The notes beneath the pieces were generated by a model that did not search any database, was not told the origin of the DNA, and was given only the letters and a program-made list of their open reading frames with translations. 64,000 nt of DNA from Romboutsia ilealis (GTDB lineage Bacteria; Bacillota; Clostridia; Peptostreptococcales; Peptostreptococcaceae): NCBI RefSeq assembly GCF_900015215.1, contig NZ_LN555523.1:1678381-1742380 (forward strand), read 5' to 3'. This document shows positions 36,204-44,979 of the stretch, one piece after another; the stretch's first letter is position 1, and every line of letters starts with the position of its first letter. The position numbers and the translations under genes are program-made.

Positions 36204-37625
36204 ATGAAAAGAGAAAGAAAACAAGCATCTTTATTTGATGCACTTTTATGTTTAGGTTTTTTAATAACAATACTAGTTACATCATTAGTATTTTTAAAGA
36301 AATATGAAATTTCTGCTCATATACCACTTTTAGTAGGGGGAATATTCACTGCATGTGTTGCTATATTTAAATTAGGTTTTACATGGAATGAATTAGAGGA
36401 AGGTATCTTATCTACAATAAATACAACAATGCCATCAATTCTTATTCTATTAATTGTTGGTATTTTAATAGGTACTTGGATTATATCAGGTATTGTTCCT
36501 AGTATGATATATTATGGTCTTAATATTTTATCACCTAGTATATTCTTAGTTGCAACAACTATAATCTGTGCTATAGTATCGGTTGCTACTGGTTCATCTT
36601 GGACTACTGCCGGAACTATAGGTATAGCTCTTTTAGGTATCGGTAGTGCTTTAAACATTCCATCACCTATAATAGCTGGTGCTATTATATCTGGTGCTTA
36701 CTTCGGAGATAAAATGTCTCCTTTATCGGATACAACAAATTTAGCTCCTGCTATGGCTGGAACTAACCTATTTGATCATATTAAACATATGTTATATACT
36801 ACTACACCCGCACTTATTATATCATTAGTACTCTACGGTGTAATCGGATTTAAATACGCAGGATCTAACATAGATACTAGCCAAATAATACAAATACAGG
36901 ACGCATTAATGAGCAATTATAATACATTGTCACCATTACTTCTTTTAGTTCCTGTATTAGTTATCGCTTTAGTTATATTAAAAATTCCAGCGATACCTGG
37001 CCTTACAATAGGTGTTTTATTAGGAGCTTTTGTTGCTATTGTGTTCCAAGGGGCTTCATTAGCGGATGTATTTATAGTTGCAAAAGATGGATACGTTTCT
37101 TCTACTGGAATGGAATTTGTAGATGCACTTTTAACTCGTGGTGGTCTTGACAGTATGTTATCTACAGTATCTCTTATGATTTGTGCTTTAGCTACAGGTG
37201 GTATATTAGAAAAGACCGGTATGCTTGAGGCCTTAGCTAAGTTTATATTAAAGTTTGCAAAAGGAACTTTTGGACTTATATTTGCAACAATATTTACAGC
37301 TATAGGAACTAATTTAGCTGTAGCTGACCAATACTTAGCCATAGTTATACCAGGTAGTATGTATAAAGATGCATTTAAAAACCAAGGTTTAGCTGCTAAA
37401 AACCTATCTAGGGCTTTAGAAGATAGTGCCACTATTACGTCTTCACTTATTCCATGGAATACATGTGGTGCATATATGTCTGCTACTCTTGGTGTGGGAT
37501 GTTTCGCATTTTTACCATTTGCATTTTTTAATTTACTTTGCCCAATAATTTCATTAATATACGGTGCAACTGGAATAACTATAGAAAAAATTAAAACTGA
37601 CGAAGTTTCTAATATCGTTGTATAA
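36204..37625 (+). CDS. NhaC-family antiporter, probable lysine transporter
   Basis: 473 residues with about 11 membrane helices. It has the NhaC signature GAYFGDKMSPLSDTTNLAPA (about 171-190), TGSSWTTAGTIGIALLGIGS before it and WNTCGAYMSATLGV near 415. Family members exchange Na+ or H+ with organic acids or amines. Because the gene is preceded by a lysine riboswitch and its terminator, lysine uptake or exchange is the best-supported role. Other NhaC genes under L-boxes are known in Firmicutes. AGGAGG precedes the ATG. Confidence 0.92.
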   Translation: MKRERKQASLFDALLCLGFLITILVTSLVFLKKYEISAHIPLLVGGIFTACVAIFKLGFTWNELEEGILSTINTTMPSILILLIVGILIGTWIISGIVPSMIYYGLNILSPSIFLVATTIICAIVSVATGSSWTTAGTIGIALLGIGSALNIPSPIIAGAIISGAYFGDKMSPLSDTTNLAPAMAGTNLFDHIKHMLYTTTPALIISLVLYGVIGFKYAGSNIDTSQIIQIQDALMSNYNTLSPLLLLVPVLVIALVILKIPAIPGLTIGVLLGAFVAIVFQGASLADVFIVAKDGYVSSTGMEFVDALLTRGGLDSMLSTVSLMICALATGGILEKTGMLEALAKFILKFAKGTFGLIFATIFTAIGTNLAVADQYLAIVIPGSMYKDAFKNQGLAAKNLSRALEDSATITSSLIPWNTCGAYMSATLGVGCFAFLPFAFFNLLCPIISLIYGATGITIEKIKTDEVSNIVV

Positions 37626-37662
37626 AAAAAGACATTGCTTATAAGCAATGTCTTTTTTTATA
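37621..37662 (+). terminator. Terminator of the NhaC-family gene
   Basis: A 42-base perfect palindrome (core AGACATTGCTTATAAGCAATG) with a T-run, directly overlapping the stop codon. Confidence 0.92.
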
Positions 37663-37761
37663 CAACTTACAATATTTAATAACACCTCCATTCATGTGTA
37701 TATTTTTTTCTATATTCTAAATACTAAATACAAAAGATATAGAAAGGAGATTTATTTAATT

Positions 37762-37815
37762 ATGAAAAAATCTATACTGCTTATACCGTTTTTTATTCCT
37801 TTATCAATAATTTGA
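37762..37815 (+). CDS. Possible 17-residue hydrophobic peptide
   Basis: An ATG follows AAAGGAGA by 11 bases and opens MKKSILLIPFFIPLSII, then stops. It resembles an isolated signal or membrane peptide. It lies before pdaA and could be a tiny membrane peptide, a leader or a chance frame. No homology can be judged. Confidence 0.25.
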   Translation: MKKSILLIPFFIPLSII

Positions 37816-37883
37816 TGTACTATAAATTATAGTCAATAACCTTCAAAGATTTTACATTTTAAACTTATAAAGAGGTGATTCTA

Positions 37884-38723
37884 ATGAAAATCAAAAAGTC
37901 TAGCTCTAAACGTTATCTTTTTATAGGCTTATTTGCAATTATATGCGCAGTAGCAATTAGCGGAAATTTATATCTATTAAATAAATCTAAAACTAGGATT
38001 TCAGATCCACAATCAGCTACTTATGAATATAACTGGTATTTTAATCCAAGAAATGATGGGAAACAGCCAGAACCTATAAAAGAAGCTTCTTTTTTCAATA
38101 AATATAACTCTTATTATGTTGGAGATCCAAATGAAAAGGTAATATATCTTACATTTGATGCAGGGTATGAAAACGGTACAACCGCAAGTATATTAGATAC
38201 ATTAAAAAAACATAATGTTAAAGCTCATTTTTTTGTAGTTGAAAGTTATATAAGAAATAATCCCGAACTAGTAAAAAGGATGGTTAATGAAGGTCACTTA
38301 GTTTGTAATCATTCTAAAAATCACCTATCTATGGCTCAAATTACTGATTTTGAAAAATTCAAATCAGAAATCACAGGTGTAGAAGAAGCATACAAAGAAC
38401 TAATTGGTAAAGATATGCCTAAATATTTTAGACCTCCTATGGGTAAATTTAGTGAACAGTCATTAAAGTATACTCAAGAGTTAGGATATAGTTCTATATT
38501 TTGGAGTTTTGCTTATGTCGATTGGTATAATGATAAACAACCAACACATGAATATGCAAAAGATAAAATATATACAAGAACTCATCCAGGTGCAATAGTG
38601 TTACTTCATCCAAATTCAAAAACTAATACTGAAATATTAGATGAAGTGATAACTCATTGGAAAGAAGAAGGATATTCTTTAAAAACATTAGATTATTTAA
38701 CTAAAAATCAAGGTAAAAATTAA
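37884..38723 (+). CDS. pdaA: PdaA-type delta-lactam biosynthetic de-N-acetylase
   Basis: 279 residues from ATG 37884, six bases after GAGGTG. A membrane anchor or signal (about 9-31) is followed by a NodB domain. The first motif is LTFDAGYENGTT, in which the usual second Asp is replaced. This is typical of PdaA, whose Bacillus member reads TFDNGYENG. Other motifs are VCNHSKNHLSM, RPPMGKFSEQSL, WSFAYVDWYND and IVLLHPNSKTN. PdaA deacetylates N-acetylmuramate in spore cortex, a step toward muramic-delta-lactam needed for germination. Confidence 0.92.
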   Translation: MKIKKSSSKRYLFIGLFAIICAVAISGNLYLLNKSKTRISDPQSATYEYNWYFNPRNDGKQPEPIKEASFFNKYNSYYVGDPNEKVIYLTFDAGYENGTTASILDTLKKHNVKAHFFVVESYIRNNPELVKRMVNEGHLVCNHSKNHLSMAQITDFEKFKSEITGVEEAYKELIGKDMPKYFRPPMGKFSEQSLKYTQELGYSSIFWSFAYVDWYNDKQPTHEYAKDKIYTRTHPGAIVLLHPNSKTNTEILDEVITHWKEEGYSLKTLDYLTKNQGKN

Positions 38724-38730
38724 ATTTCAT

Positions 38731-38771
38731 CTTAAAAAGGATACCTCATATTATAGAGGCATCCTTTTTAA
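38731..38771. terminator. Bidirectional terminator after pdaA
   Basis: The imperfect palindrome CTTAAAAAGGATACCTC / GAGGCATCCTTTTTAAG lies between convergent genes, with T-runs both ways. Confidence 0.9.
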
Positions 38772-39268
38772 GAATCTATAAATATATTTCGCCCTCTAAA
38801 ATTAGCAACCCAGTAAGGTTTATATATACTCTTAATATCTACTATATTAATTTGTATACTTATTTTATCAATACTATCATAGCTTAATCTATCAGTTAAA
38901 CGACTTACTATTTCTTCCTTTACAACATTAACTAGATCATCTTCATTTATCTTGCTTTCTCTTATACAAGATTTAGAAATATATTTATTTAAAGTGTTAG
39001 GAATTTTATCTATAGATTCACTACGTCCATTATAAGTATTAACTAGCATTGTTATAGTTTCTTTTTTAGATTCATTTTTAAATATTCTATTATTTTTTTT
39101 CTTACTTATGACTTCGTATATCAATACCTTAAACTCGATATATTCTAATTTTATATCTCCTATAACACTATTAAATTGAAACACTTTGCTTACTAAAGGT
39201 ATTTTGTTTAATATATACCTTTTAGCTTCATTTTTTGTTTGCTCTATATCAATCAATTCTACTCTCAT
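38768..39268 (-). CDS. Soluble protein of unknown function
   Basis: 166 residues from ATG 39268, preceded by AGGTGTT. The frame extends upstream to 39415 but that part has no site and overlaps the next gene. The protein is charged, without membrane helices, and ends in SIYKPYWVANFRGRNIFIDS. The centre is Lys-rich. No domain is recognised. It is convergent with pdaA and divergent from the zinc-PLC-fold gene. Confidence 0.68.
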   Translation of the reverse strand: MRVELIDIEQTKNEAKRYILNKIPLVSKVFQFNSVIGDIKLEYIEFKVLIYEVISKKKNNRIFKNESKKETITMLVNTYNGRSESIDKIPNTLNKYISKSCIRESKINEDDLVNVVKEEIVSRLTDRLSYDSIDKISIQINIVDIKSIYKPYWVANFRGRNIFIDS

Positions 39269-39394
39269 ATAACACCTACTTAGATAAATTTTCATATCAT
39301 GGTAAATTATATTAACATACCCCATTATTTCATGTATGGATATTAAAAAAATACACATTATATATAAGATATTTTTAATAATGGAGGTAACAAA

Positions 39395-40384
39395 ATGCCT
39401 GGATGTATAACTCATTACATTTTCGCAAAAGATTGCTTTGATAAATTAGAGAACGATAATTTAAAAAATATACTATCTAAAAATATTAATATATTTTTAA
39501 TAGGCAGTTGTGGCCCAAATTTTTTTGAATATTGCAATAATGTACCTAATATATTCTCTAAAAATTTAGCTAATATTAGCAACTTAATACATAATAAAAA
39601 TATAAATTTATTTTTTGAAGAAATGATAAATTACTCTATAAATAATCCCTATATAAAATGTATATTTAATCAAGATAACTTTACTGATATTTCTATATCA
39701 TATTTCTGTGGATTTTTATCTCATTATATATTAGATAGATCTGTTCACCCTTATATATTTTATTTACAATTAAATTTAAAAAATCAGTATAAACTAAAAT
39801 CTAATACTTCTTTACATAAAAGTATAGAAACTCATATAGACTCTTTACTACTTTATAAATTAAAATATTCTATACCTACGGATTTTATAAAAGATATAAA
39901 TATAAATTTATCCAATAATGAAATGTTGATGTTGTGCGATATGTATAACTTTTTACTAAAATATGTATTTAATAAAAATATATCTTATAATGACATATGT
40001 AAGTCCTTATCTACATTTAAAAAAACTCAAATTAAACTTGTTTACTCTAGTAGTATTTACTCTAAATTATATTTATTTATTAAAAATTTATTGTGTAAAA
40101 CTGGTTATATAGAAAATAAAACTTATTCTAATCACACTCACTGTGTTAATGATTTATTAAATGAAAAAAAATCAACTTGGATAGACCCATTTTCTAAAGA
40201 AGAATATAATAAGTCTTTAATAGACATTTATTATGATAGTGAACACTTATATCTAGAAATTGTAAATATATTCTATCAATATATACAAAATAATAAAAAA
40301 ATGATGGACATAATAAATAAAATAGAAAATAAATCATATATAACTAATCAAAACTTTAATACAATCTATAACATCAACTTATAA
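39395..40384 (+). CDS. Zinc-dependent phospholipase C-fold protein (PF00882 type)
   Basis: 329 residues. The N-terminus MPGCITHYIFAKDCF and the helix GFLSHYILDRSVHPYIFYLQ carry the family histidines and Asp used for zinc. The loop that usually reads GPDxFxY is GSCGPNFFEYCN here, so one expected acidic ligand is Asn. No signal peptide is visible, although the family is often cytosolic in Clostridia. The C-terminal 150 residues are helical and rich in Lys, Asn and Ile. It precedes a PHP-domain hydrolase gene by 30 bases, probably in one transcript. It should not be assumed to be a toxin. Confidence 0.78.
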   Translation: MPGCITHYIFAKDCFDKLENDNLKNILSKNINIFLIGSCGPNFFEYCNNVPNIFSKNLANISNLIHNKNINLFFEEMINYSINNPYIKCIFNQDNFTDISISYFCGFLSHYILDRSVHPYIFYLQLNLKNQYKLKSNTSLHKSIETHIDSLLLYKLKYSIPTDFIKDININLSNNEMLMLCDMYNFLLKYVFNKNISYNDICKSLSTFKKTQIKLVYSSSIYSKLYLFIKNLLCKTGYIENKTYSNHTHCVNDLLNEKKSTWIDPFSKEEYNKSLIDIYYDSEHLYLEIVNIFYQYIQNNKKMMDIINKIENKSYITNQNFNTIYNINL

Positions 40385-40414
40385 TCATGTAATATATAAA
40401 AAGGACTGATGAGA

Positions 40415-41830
40415 ATGAAATCAAAAAAATTGATAATTAGTTTATTCCTTATTTTATTATTTTATTTTAGCTTTTACTATCTAAATAATCTATCAACAAA
40501 TGATACTGCTGTAAGCTATATTAATGCAGATGATGAAGGACCTGTTATTAGTAATTTATCTCCTGATAAATGTGAACAATTTATAGTAGCAAAACCTGAT
40601 ATAAAAATAAATTATAAAGATGAAAGCGGTATAGATACTTCATCCGTAAAACTATTTGTAAATTATAAAGATGTTACAAAAAATTGTACTATTACCGATA
40701 GTTATATACATTATTTACCAAAAAATAAGTTTAAGAGAGGAAGTCAAATAATACAACTTGAAGTATCTGATATATTGAAAAATAAAAGTAAATTTGAGTG
40801 GTATTTTACAGTTGGAACACCTATATACAATCATTATAGAGGGTTAATCCATTCTCATACTAGTGCAAGTGATGGCCATGGTAGTTATAATGACGCATAT
40901 TATTTAGCTAGAGATAAAGCCAATTTAGACTTTTTTGCTATCACGGAACATTCAAATTTACTTGATAATCATTTAGATTGTACTATTAATGATGCCTCTC
41001 CTAGCTTAGAATGGAATGATTTAATAAAGTCTAGAGATTTATTTAATGTTAAAGATAAATTTATAGCCCTCAATGGATTTGAAATGACGTATCCATTTAA
41101 AGTTAAAGATCCCATTGGTCATATAAATGTATTTAATTCTAATGGTTTTGTATCTTCTGAGCTGCCTAATATGAATCTAGAAAAATTTTATGACTTATTA
41201 TATGAACAAGATGATTTAATTGGTCAATTTAATCATCCATGTAAAAAATTCGGTACATTTAATAATTTTAAATACTCTGCTCATGGAGATTATGTTATGT
41301 CTCTTATGGAAGTTGGAAATGGATATAATAAAGATATGTCTAAAAATATAAGATCTCATGATATGTATCAATTAGCATTAGATAACGGTTGGCATCTTGC
41401 CCCCACTTGCAATCAAGATAATCATAGGGTTGATTTTGGTATTGCAAATGAGTTTCGAACTGTAATTTTAGCAACTGATTTAAACAAGGATGCTTTATAT
41501 GATTCTCTTAGAAATATGAGGGTATATGCTACTGAGGATAAAAATATAAAAATTGATTATAGTATAAACAATTTACCTATGGGGTCTACAATAAAAAATA
41601 CATCAAAACTAAACTTCAATATAAGTGCAATAGATTCTGATGAAAATGATAAAATAGATGAAATTCAAGTTATATCTAATAACGGCGAAATAATAAAAAG
41701 TAAAAATTTTAATTCAAATTTAGCTAAATTAGAGTTTACTTTAAAATCAAATAAAAATAAATTTTATTATATAAAAGTTATACAAAACAATGATAAAATA
41801 TCAGTTACTGCTCCTATATGGATTGAGTAA
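40415..41830 (+). CDS. Secreted or anchored PHP-domain metallohydrolase (CehA/McbA type)
   Basis: 471 residues from ATG 40415, nine bases after AAGGA. An ATG two codons earlier is only three bases away. A membrane anchor (about 6-24) leads into an Ig-like strand region (about 40-130, GPVISNLSPDKCEQF). The PHP domain (about 140-370) has RGLIHSHTSASDGHGSYNDA, FFAITEHSNLLDN, QFNHPCKKFGT and APTCNQDNHRVDFG, which supply metal ligands. A C-terminal beta domain closes the protein. CehA/McbA proteins hydrolyse phosphoesters or carbamates. The stop codon merges with repeat copy 2. Confidence 0.85.
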   Translation: MKSKKLIISLFLILLFYFSFYYLNNLSTNDTAVSYINADDEGPVISNLSPDKCEQFIVAKPDIKINYKDESGIDTSSVKLFVNYKDVTKNCTITDSYIHYLPKNKFKRGSQIIQLEVSDILKNKSKFEWYFTVGTPIYNHYRGLIHSHTSASDGHGSYNDAYYLARDKANLDFFAITEHSNLLDNHLDCTINDASPSLEWNDLIKSRDLFNVKDKFIALNGFEMTYPFKVKDPIGHINVFNSNGFVSSELPNMNLEKFYDLLYEQDDLIGQFNHPCKKFGTFNNFKYSAHGDYVMSLMEVGNGYNKDMSKNIRSHDMYQLALDNGWHLAPTCNQDNHRVDFGIANEFRTVILATDLNKDALYDSLRNMRVYATEDKNIKIDYSINNLPMGSTIKNTSKLNFNISAIDSDENDKIDEIQVISNNGEIIKSKNFNSNLAKLEFTLKSNKNKFYYIKVIQNNDKISVTAPIWIE

Positions 41831-41974
41831 AAAATTCGCTTCGCTCATGTCGCCAACGACTTCGTCCGTTGCTCAAAATCTTTTTTACGCTCAAAAACGC
41901 TTTATTGATATTACTTACATTCAGAAGTTATCCACATTTTTTAAAATATTATAATATCCTTAAGCGTAAAAAAT
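41829..41974. repeat. Intergenic repeat, copy 2
   Basis: About 146 bases, nearly identical to copy 1 at 19508. It begins AAAAAATTCGCTTCGCTCATG and ends CCTTAAGCGTAAAAAA. It starts in the stop codon of the PHP gene and ends in the terminator T-tract of the leftward gene at 42002. A TTATCCACA box lies at 41928-41936. Confidence 0.92.
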
Positions 41975-42006
41975 AAACTGATGAGCAATTTGCTCATCAG
42001 TTTATT
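41967..42006 (-). terminator. Terminator of the Dph6-like gene
   Basis: An 18-base perfect stem (AAATAAACTGATGAGCAA at 41971-41988 with 41989-42006) is followed leftward by TTTTTTAC, the end of repeat copy 2. Confidence 0.92.
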
Positions 42007-42652
42007 TTATATTTAAATGTGCATAGTTTATATCTTTAACTATGCCTTCATTTGTAAAATCAATTCTATTTTTAAATAAAGGTCCATCTACGACAAAAGT
42101 ATGATATTCTCCATTTTCTCCACAAGCATCTGATCCTGTTGACTTTATATCATCTATAATTTCTCTATTAAGCTCTTTACCTAGAAATTCTATACCCATA
42201 TATTTTAAGTTTACTTTATTTATTATAGTTGTAAATCCACTATCTATAAATTCATAAACTAAATCTTCCCTATTTTGTTGCCACAAAGGAAGCTCTGCTT
42301 TTATACCAGCATTCTTGCATCTATCTACATCCCATTTTTTATGTAGCTCTATATCTATATCTCCAAAAACGCACATTGTAGCTCCCATATCTTTAGCCTT
42401 AATCAAAGCTTCTTCAAATTTTCTTTCATACTCGTTGACATCACATTCAACTAACAAAAGTGGTATATCTAAACTTTTACTAATTCTATGTAAAAATTCT
42501 TTACCTAAGCCATGTGTCCAAGATTTTTCTTGATTCTTTTTTACTGTAGTTAAAAGAGCAATTGGCTCATAACCTTTTTTTATCATTCTGTACAATGCTA
42601 ATATACTATCTTTGCCTCCACTAAATGACATTATAAATTTTTCTTTAGTCAA
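42002..42652 (-). CDS. Dph6-like PP-loop ATP pyrophosphatase (DUF71)
   Basis: 216 residues, TTG start nine bases after AGGAGG. The PP-loop FSGGKDSILALYRM (about 10-23) binds ATP. The family motif GSDACGENGEYHTFVVDGP (about 172-190) is complete. Archaeal and eukaryotic relatives amidate diphthine on EF2. Bacteria lack diphthamide, so the bacterial enzyme must act on something else that is not known. It lies 39 bases after the YdcZ-type transporter gene and may share its transcript. Confidence 0.88.
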   Translation of the reverse strand: MTKEKFIMSFSGGKDSILALYRMIKKGYEPIALLTTVKKNQEKSWTHGLGKEFLHRISKSLDIPLLLVECDVNEYERKFEEALIKAKDMGATMCVFGDIDIELHKKWDVDRCKNAGIKAELPLWQQNREDLVYEFIDSGFTTIINKVNLKYMGIEFLGKELNREIIDDIKSTGSDACGENGEYHTFVVDGPLFKNRIDFTNEGIVKDINYAHLNIK

Positions 42653-42690
42653 TTTTTCTGTCCTCCTATATCGTTATTATATTTGATTGA

Positions 42691-43116
42691 TTAATTTAAT
42701 ATAAAGAATGTTCCTACAAATAATAAGATAGCTCCTATATAATTATATAAATGCATAGTTTCTTTATATATATGTAAATCTATAAAAAAACCTACTATCA
42801 TTTGTGATACTACTATTAATGTAAGTGTTTTTGATACACCTAAATTAGGTACAGACTTTACAGTGAAATAAATTACAAGCCCTCCTAAAACTCCACCTAA
42901 GAGTAATTTAGGATTTATATTGTTAACGCTTAATAATGTTTTTAAATTTCCAGTTAAACATATATTTATGAAGAAAAATATGGTTCCTACAACTAAGCTT
43001 ATAAATGTTGCTACTAATGCCGTTGTATTTTTTCCAAGTTCCCCATTTATAAAAGCTTCTAAAGATGTTGACACTCCAGCTAATGTTGCAAATATCATCG
43101 CCAATATATTTTCCAT
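42691..43116 (-). CDS. YdcZ-type (DUF606) small DMT transporter
   Basis: 141 residues with five hydrophobic helices. N-terminal NILAMIFATLAGVSTSLEAFINGELG and LLGGVLGGLVIYFTVKSVPN fit the DUF606/YdcZ family of the drug/metabolite superfamily. Members of this length are half-size, so it may act as a homodimer. The substrate is unknown. GGAGGGAG precedes the ATG. Another half-size partner gene is not present here. Confidence 0.85.
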   Translation of the reverse strand: MENILAMIFATLAGVSTSLEAFINGELGKNTTALVATFISLVVGTIFFFINICLTGNLKTLLSVNNINPKLLLGGVLGGLVIYFTVKSVPNLGVSKTLTLIVVSQMIVGFFIDLHIYKETMHLYNYIGAILLFVGTFFILN

Positions 43117-43255
43117 TCTCTCCCTCCAAACTTACGAATTAATAAATTTTATGATACAAGCTATTTATTAATGCCTAAATTTGAAGTCTATAAAAATATA
43201 ATTATATTTTCTATTAATATAAAATTATCATCGTATCTTATTCTGTTTAATGGTT

Positions 43256-44791
43256 TTATTTATATACACTTGTATCTATATGCTTTTCATAAACCTTATT
43301 TCCATCTTTATCATATCCATAAAGATAAGTATTGGCAACATTTCCACTAACATAACTCACCGGTTTATACTCTATCCCTTTTAAAGCATCTTCATTTGAC
43401 CAAATTTCTATAGTTAGTTTTCCATTTATAGCTTTCGTATTTATTACAAGTGGATATTCATATGTATTTTTAAATTTATAATCTATAATTCCGCTAGCTA
43501 ATGTTGCATCTAACCCTCTTGGAACATAGTTTACAGCCTTTGAGTGATTTCTTCTTTCTGTAGGTATTATACCTGCATTAAGTTGAGTATTATAAAGCGT
43601 CGATGAGACTTGACAAACCCCACCACCTATACCATCTACAAGCTTGCCATTACTTATAACTGGTGCATATTTATATCCATTAGATGCAATTACAGGCCCA
43701 ATAGCATTCTCATAAGAAAATTCTTCTCCTGGCATTAAAAGTAAATCATCTATTTTATTAGCTGCATTCTCTACATTACTTCCTCTAGAATTACCACTTC
43801 CATATGTAGTTGTATATGTAGATACTTTATGATTTATTAATTTTAAATCATCTATTGATATTTTTGGACTATCTTTTATAAGTTTTGCATTTATTATTAT
43901 ATTCTCTTTAAGTAAATTTCTTGAGTTTATTCCTTCTTTTATATCATTATATAAAGCTTCTTCATCAAGTTTAGACCCATCTTCTCCCTTTTTATAAGAT
44001 ATTTTCTCATCATTTATTATTACTTTAGGTTCAATACATTCTATATTAACATCTTGTGCTATTTCATCTTTAAGATCATTAAATTTTTTTTCATCTATTT
44101 CTATATATAAATTATAATTTGTATTTTTTTTACTTGCTATAGATATAAATTTTGAAAATATATTTTTTTCACTCTGATTTTTTATTATATCTTCATATAA
44201 TTTATCATTATTATATTTTGATACTAAATTTTTAATTTGTATATCATATATTTTATTATTTATATTTATTTGAACTTTCTTATCTTCTATATTTTTTTCA
44301 ATTTTATTAAGTTTACTTAAAACTTCTTCTTTTTCTAGATTAGATATATCCTGTTCATAAACTAATGTACCTGGAAAAATTTTATTTTCATATTTAGATA
44401 CAGTTTTCCCAACATATATAGATGATAATAATATTATTGTACATCCAACTAATATAAGATTTCTTGTTTTCTTTGTTAATTTAAACTTGCTTTCTATTTG
44501 ATGTTTATCGATTGTATCTTCATTGATATCAATCCCTTCTTTGTCTGCTAAATCTTCATTATTTTCAAATTCATATTCTATATTTTCTTTTTTTGATTCA
44601 TTGCATTCTTTATCTTTATCAATACTTATATCTAAGGTCTGATTTTCTTTATCTATTTTATTGTCTTTGTCTTCATTTGATATTTCACTTCCTTTTTCTA
44701 TATCTTTATCTATTAAATTATTTTTTTCATTAGTCTCAGTATTTTTTTCTTCATTAGATTCATCTTTATGGCTTTTAATATCTTTATCCAT
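43256..44791 (-). CDS. VanW family protein, second paralogue
   Basis: 511 residues. A long acidic and lysine-rich cytoplasmic segment (about 1-105) precedes one membrane helix (about 110-128, NLILVGCTIILLSSIYVGKT). The extracellular part has a peptidoglycan-binding-type region (about 140-320), then the VanW domain with LLMPGEEFSYENAIGP, GGGVCQVSSTLYNTQLNAG and YVPRGLDATLASG. It shares this layout with the protein at 28685 but lacks the G5-like part and has the long charged N-terminus. GGGGGAGG precedes the ATG. Its role is unknown, probably at the cell surface. Confidence 0.9.
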   Translation of the reverse strand: MDKDIKSHKDESNEEKNTETNEKNNLIDKDIEKGSEISNEDKDNKIDKENQTLDISIDKDKECNESKKENIEYEFENNEDLADKEGIDINEDTIDKHQIESKFKLTKKTRNLILVGCTIILLSSIYVGKTVSKYENKIFPGTLVYEQDISNLEKEEVLSKLNKIEKNIEDKKVQININNKIYDIQIKNLVSKYNNDKLYEDIIKNQSEKNIFSKFISIASKKNTNYNLYIEIDEKKFNDLKDEIAQDVNIECIEPKVIINDEKISYKKGEDGSKLDEEALYNDIKEGINSRNLLKENIIINAKLIKDSPKISIDDLKLINHKVSTYTTTYGSGNSRGSNVENAANKIDDLLLMPGEEFSYENAIGPVIASNGYKYAPVISNGKLVDGIGGGVCQVSSTLYNTQLNAGIIPTERRNHSKAVNYVPRGLDATLASGIIDYKFKNTYEYPLVINTKAINGKLTIEIWSNEDALKGIEYKPVSYVSGNVANTYLYGYDKDGNKVYEKHIDTSVYK

Positions 44792-44979
44792 ATATATCCT
44801 CCCCCATTTAATAATCTATACTTATAAAGATTATTAGAGAAATATATCCTATATTCATAAATAAGGTTACAGTGTTGAAACCTTATTTGTGGGTATATAT
44901 AGTTTGTATATATATTTTAATTATGGTAATATAATTTAATATAATTAATCGTAAAATACATTAGAAAAAGGTGATGAAT

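Noticed and set aside
36917..37648. Long leftward frame of 243 codons opposite the NhaC-family gene
   Set aside because: It is the antisense shadow of a strongly supported membrane protein, has no ribosome site, and its composition is that of a mirrored hydrophobic gene.
39269..39415. N-terminal extension of the unknown leftward protein
   Set aside because: It would overlap the start of the zinc-PLC-fold gene and lacks a ribosome site, whereas ATG 39268 has AGGTG.
39395..40384. Alpha-toxin-like secreted phospholipase C
   Set aside because: No signal peptide or C-terminal C2-like domain is visible, so a toxin role is not supported.
42923..43129. Leftward 68-codon frame overlapping the YdcZ gene
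   Set aside because: It uses the same ribosome region but is a different frame of the conserved transporter, and has no domain.
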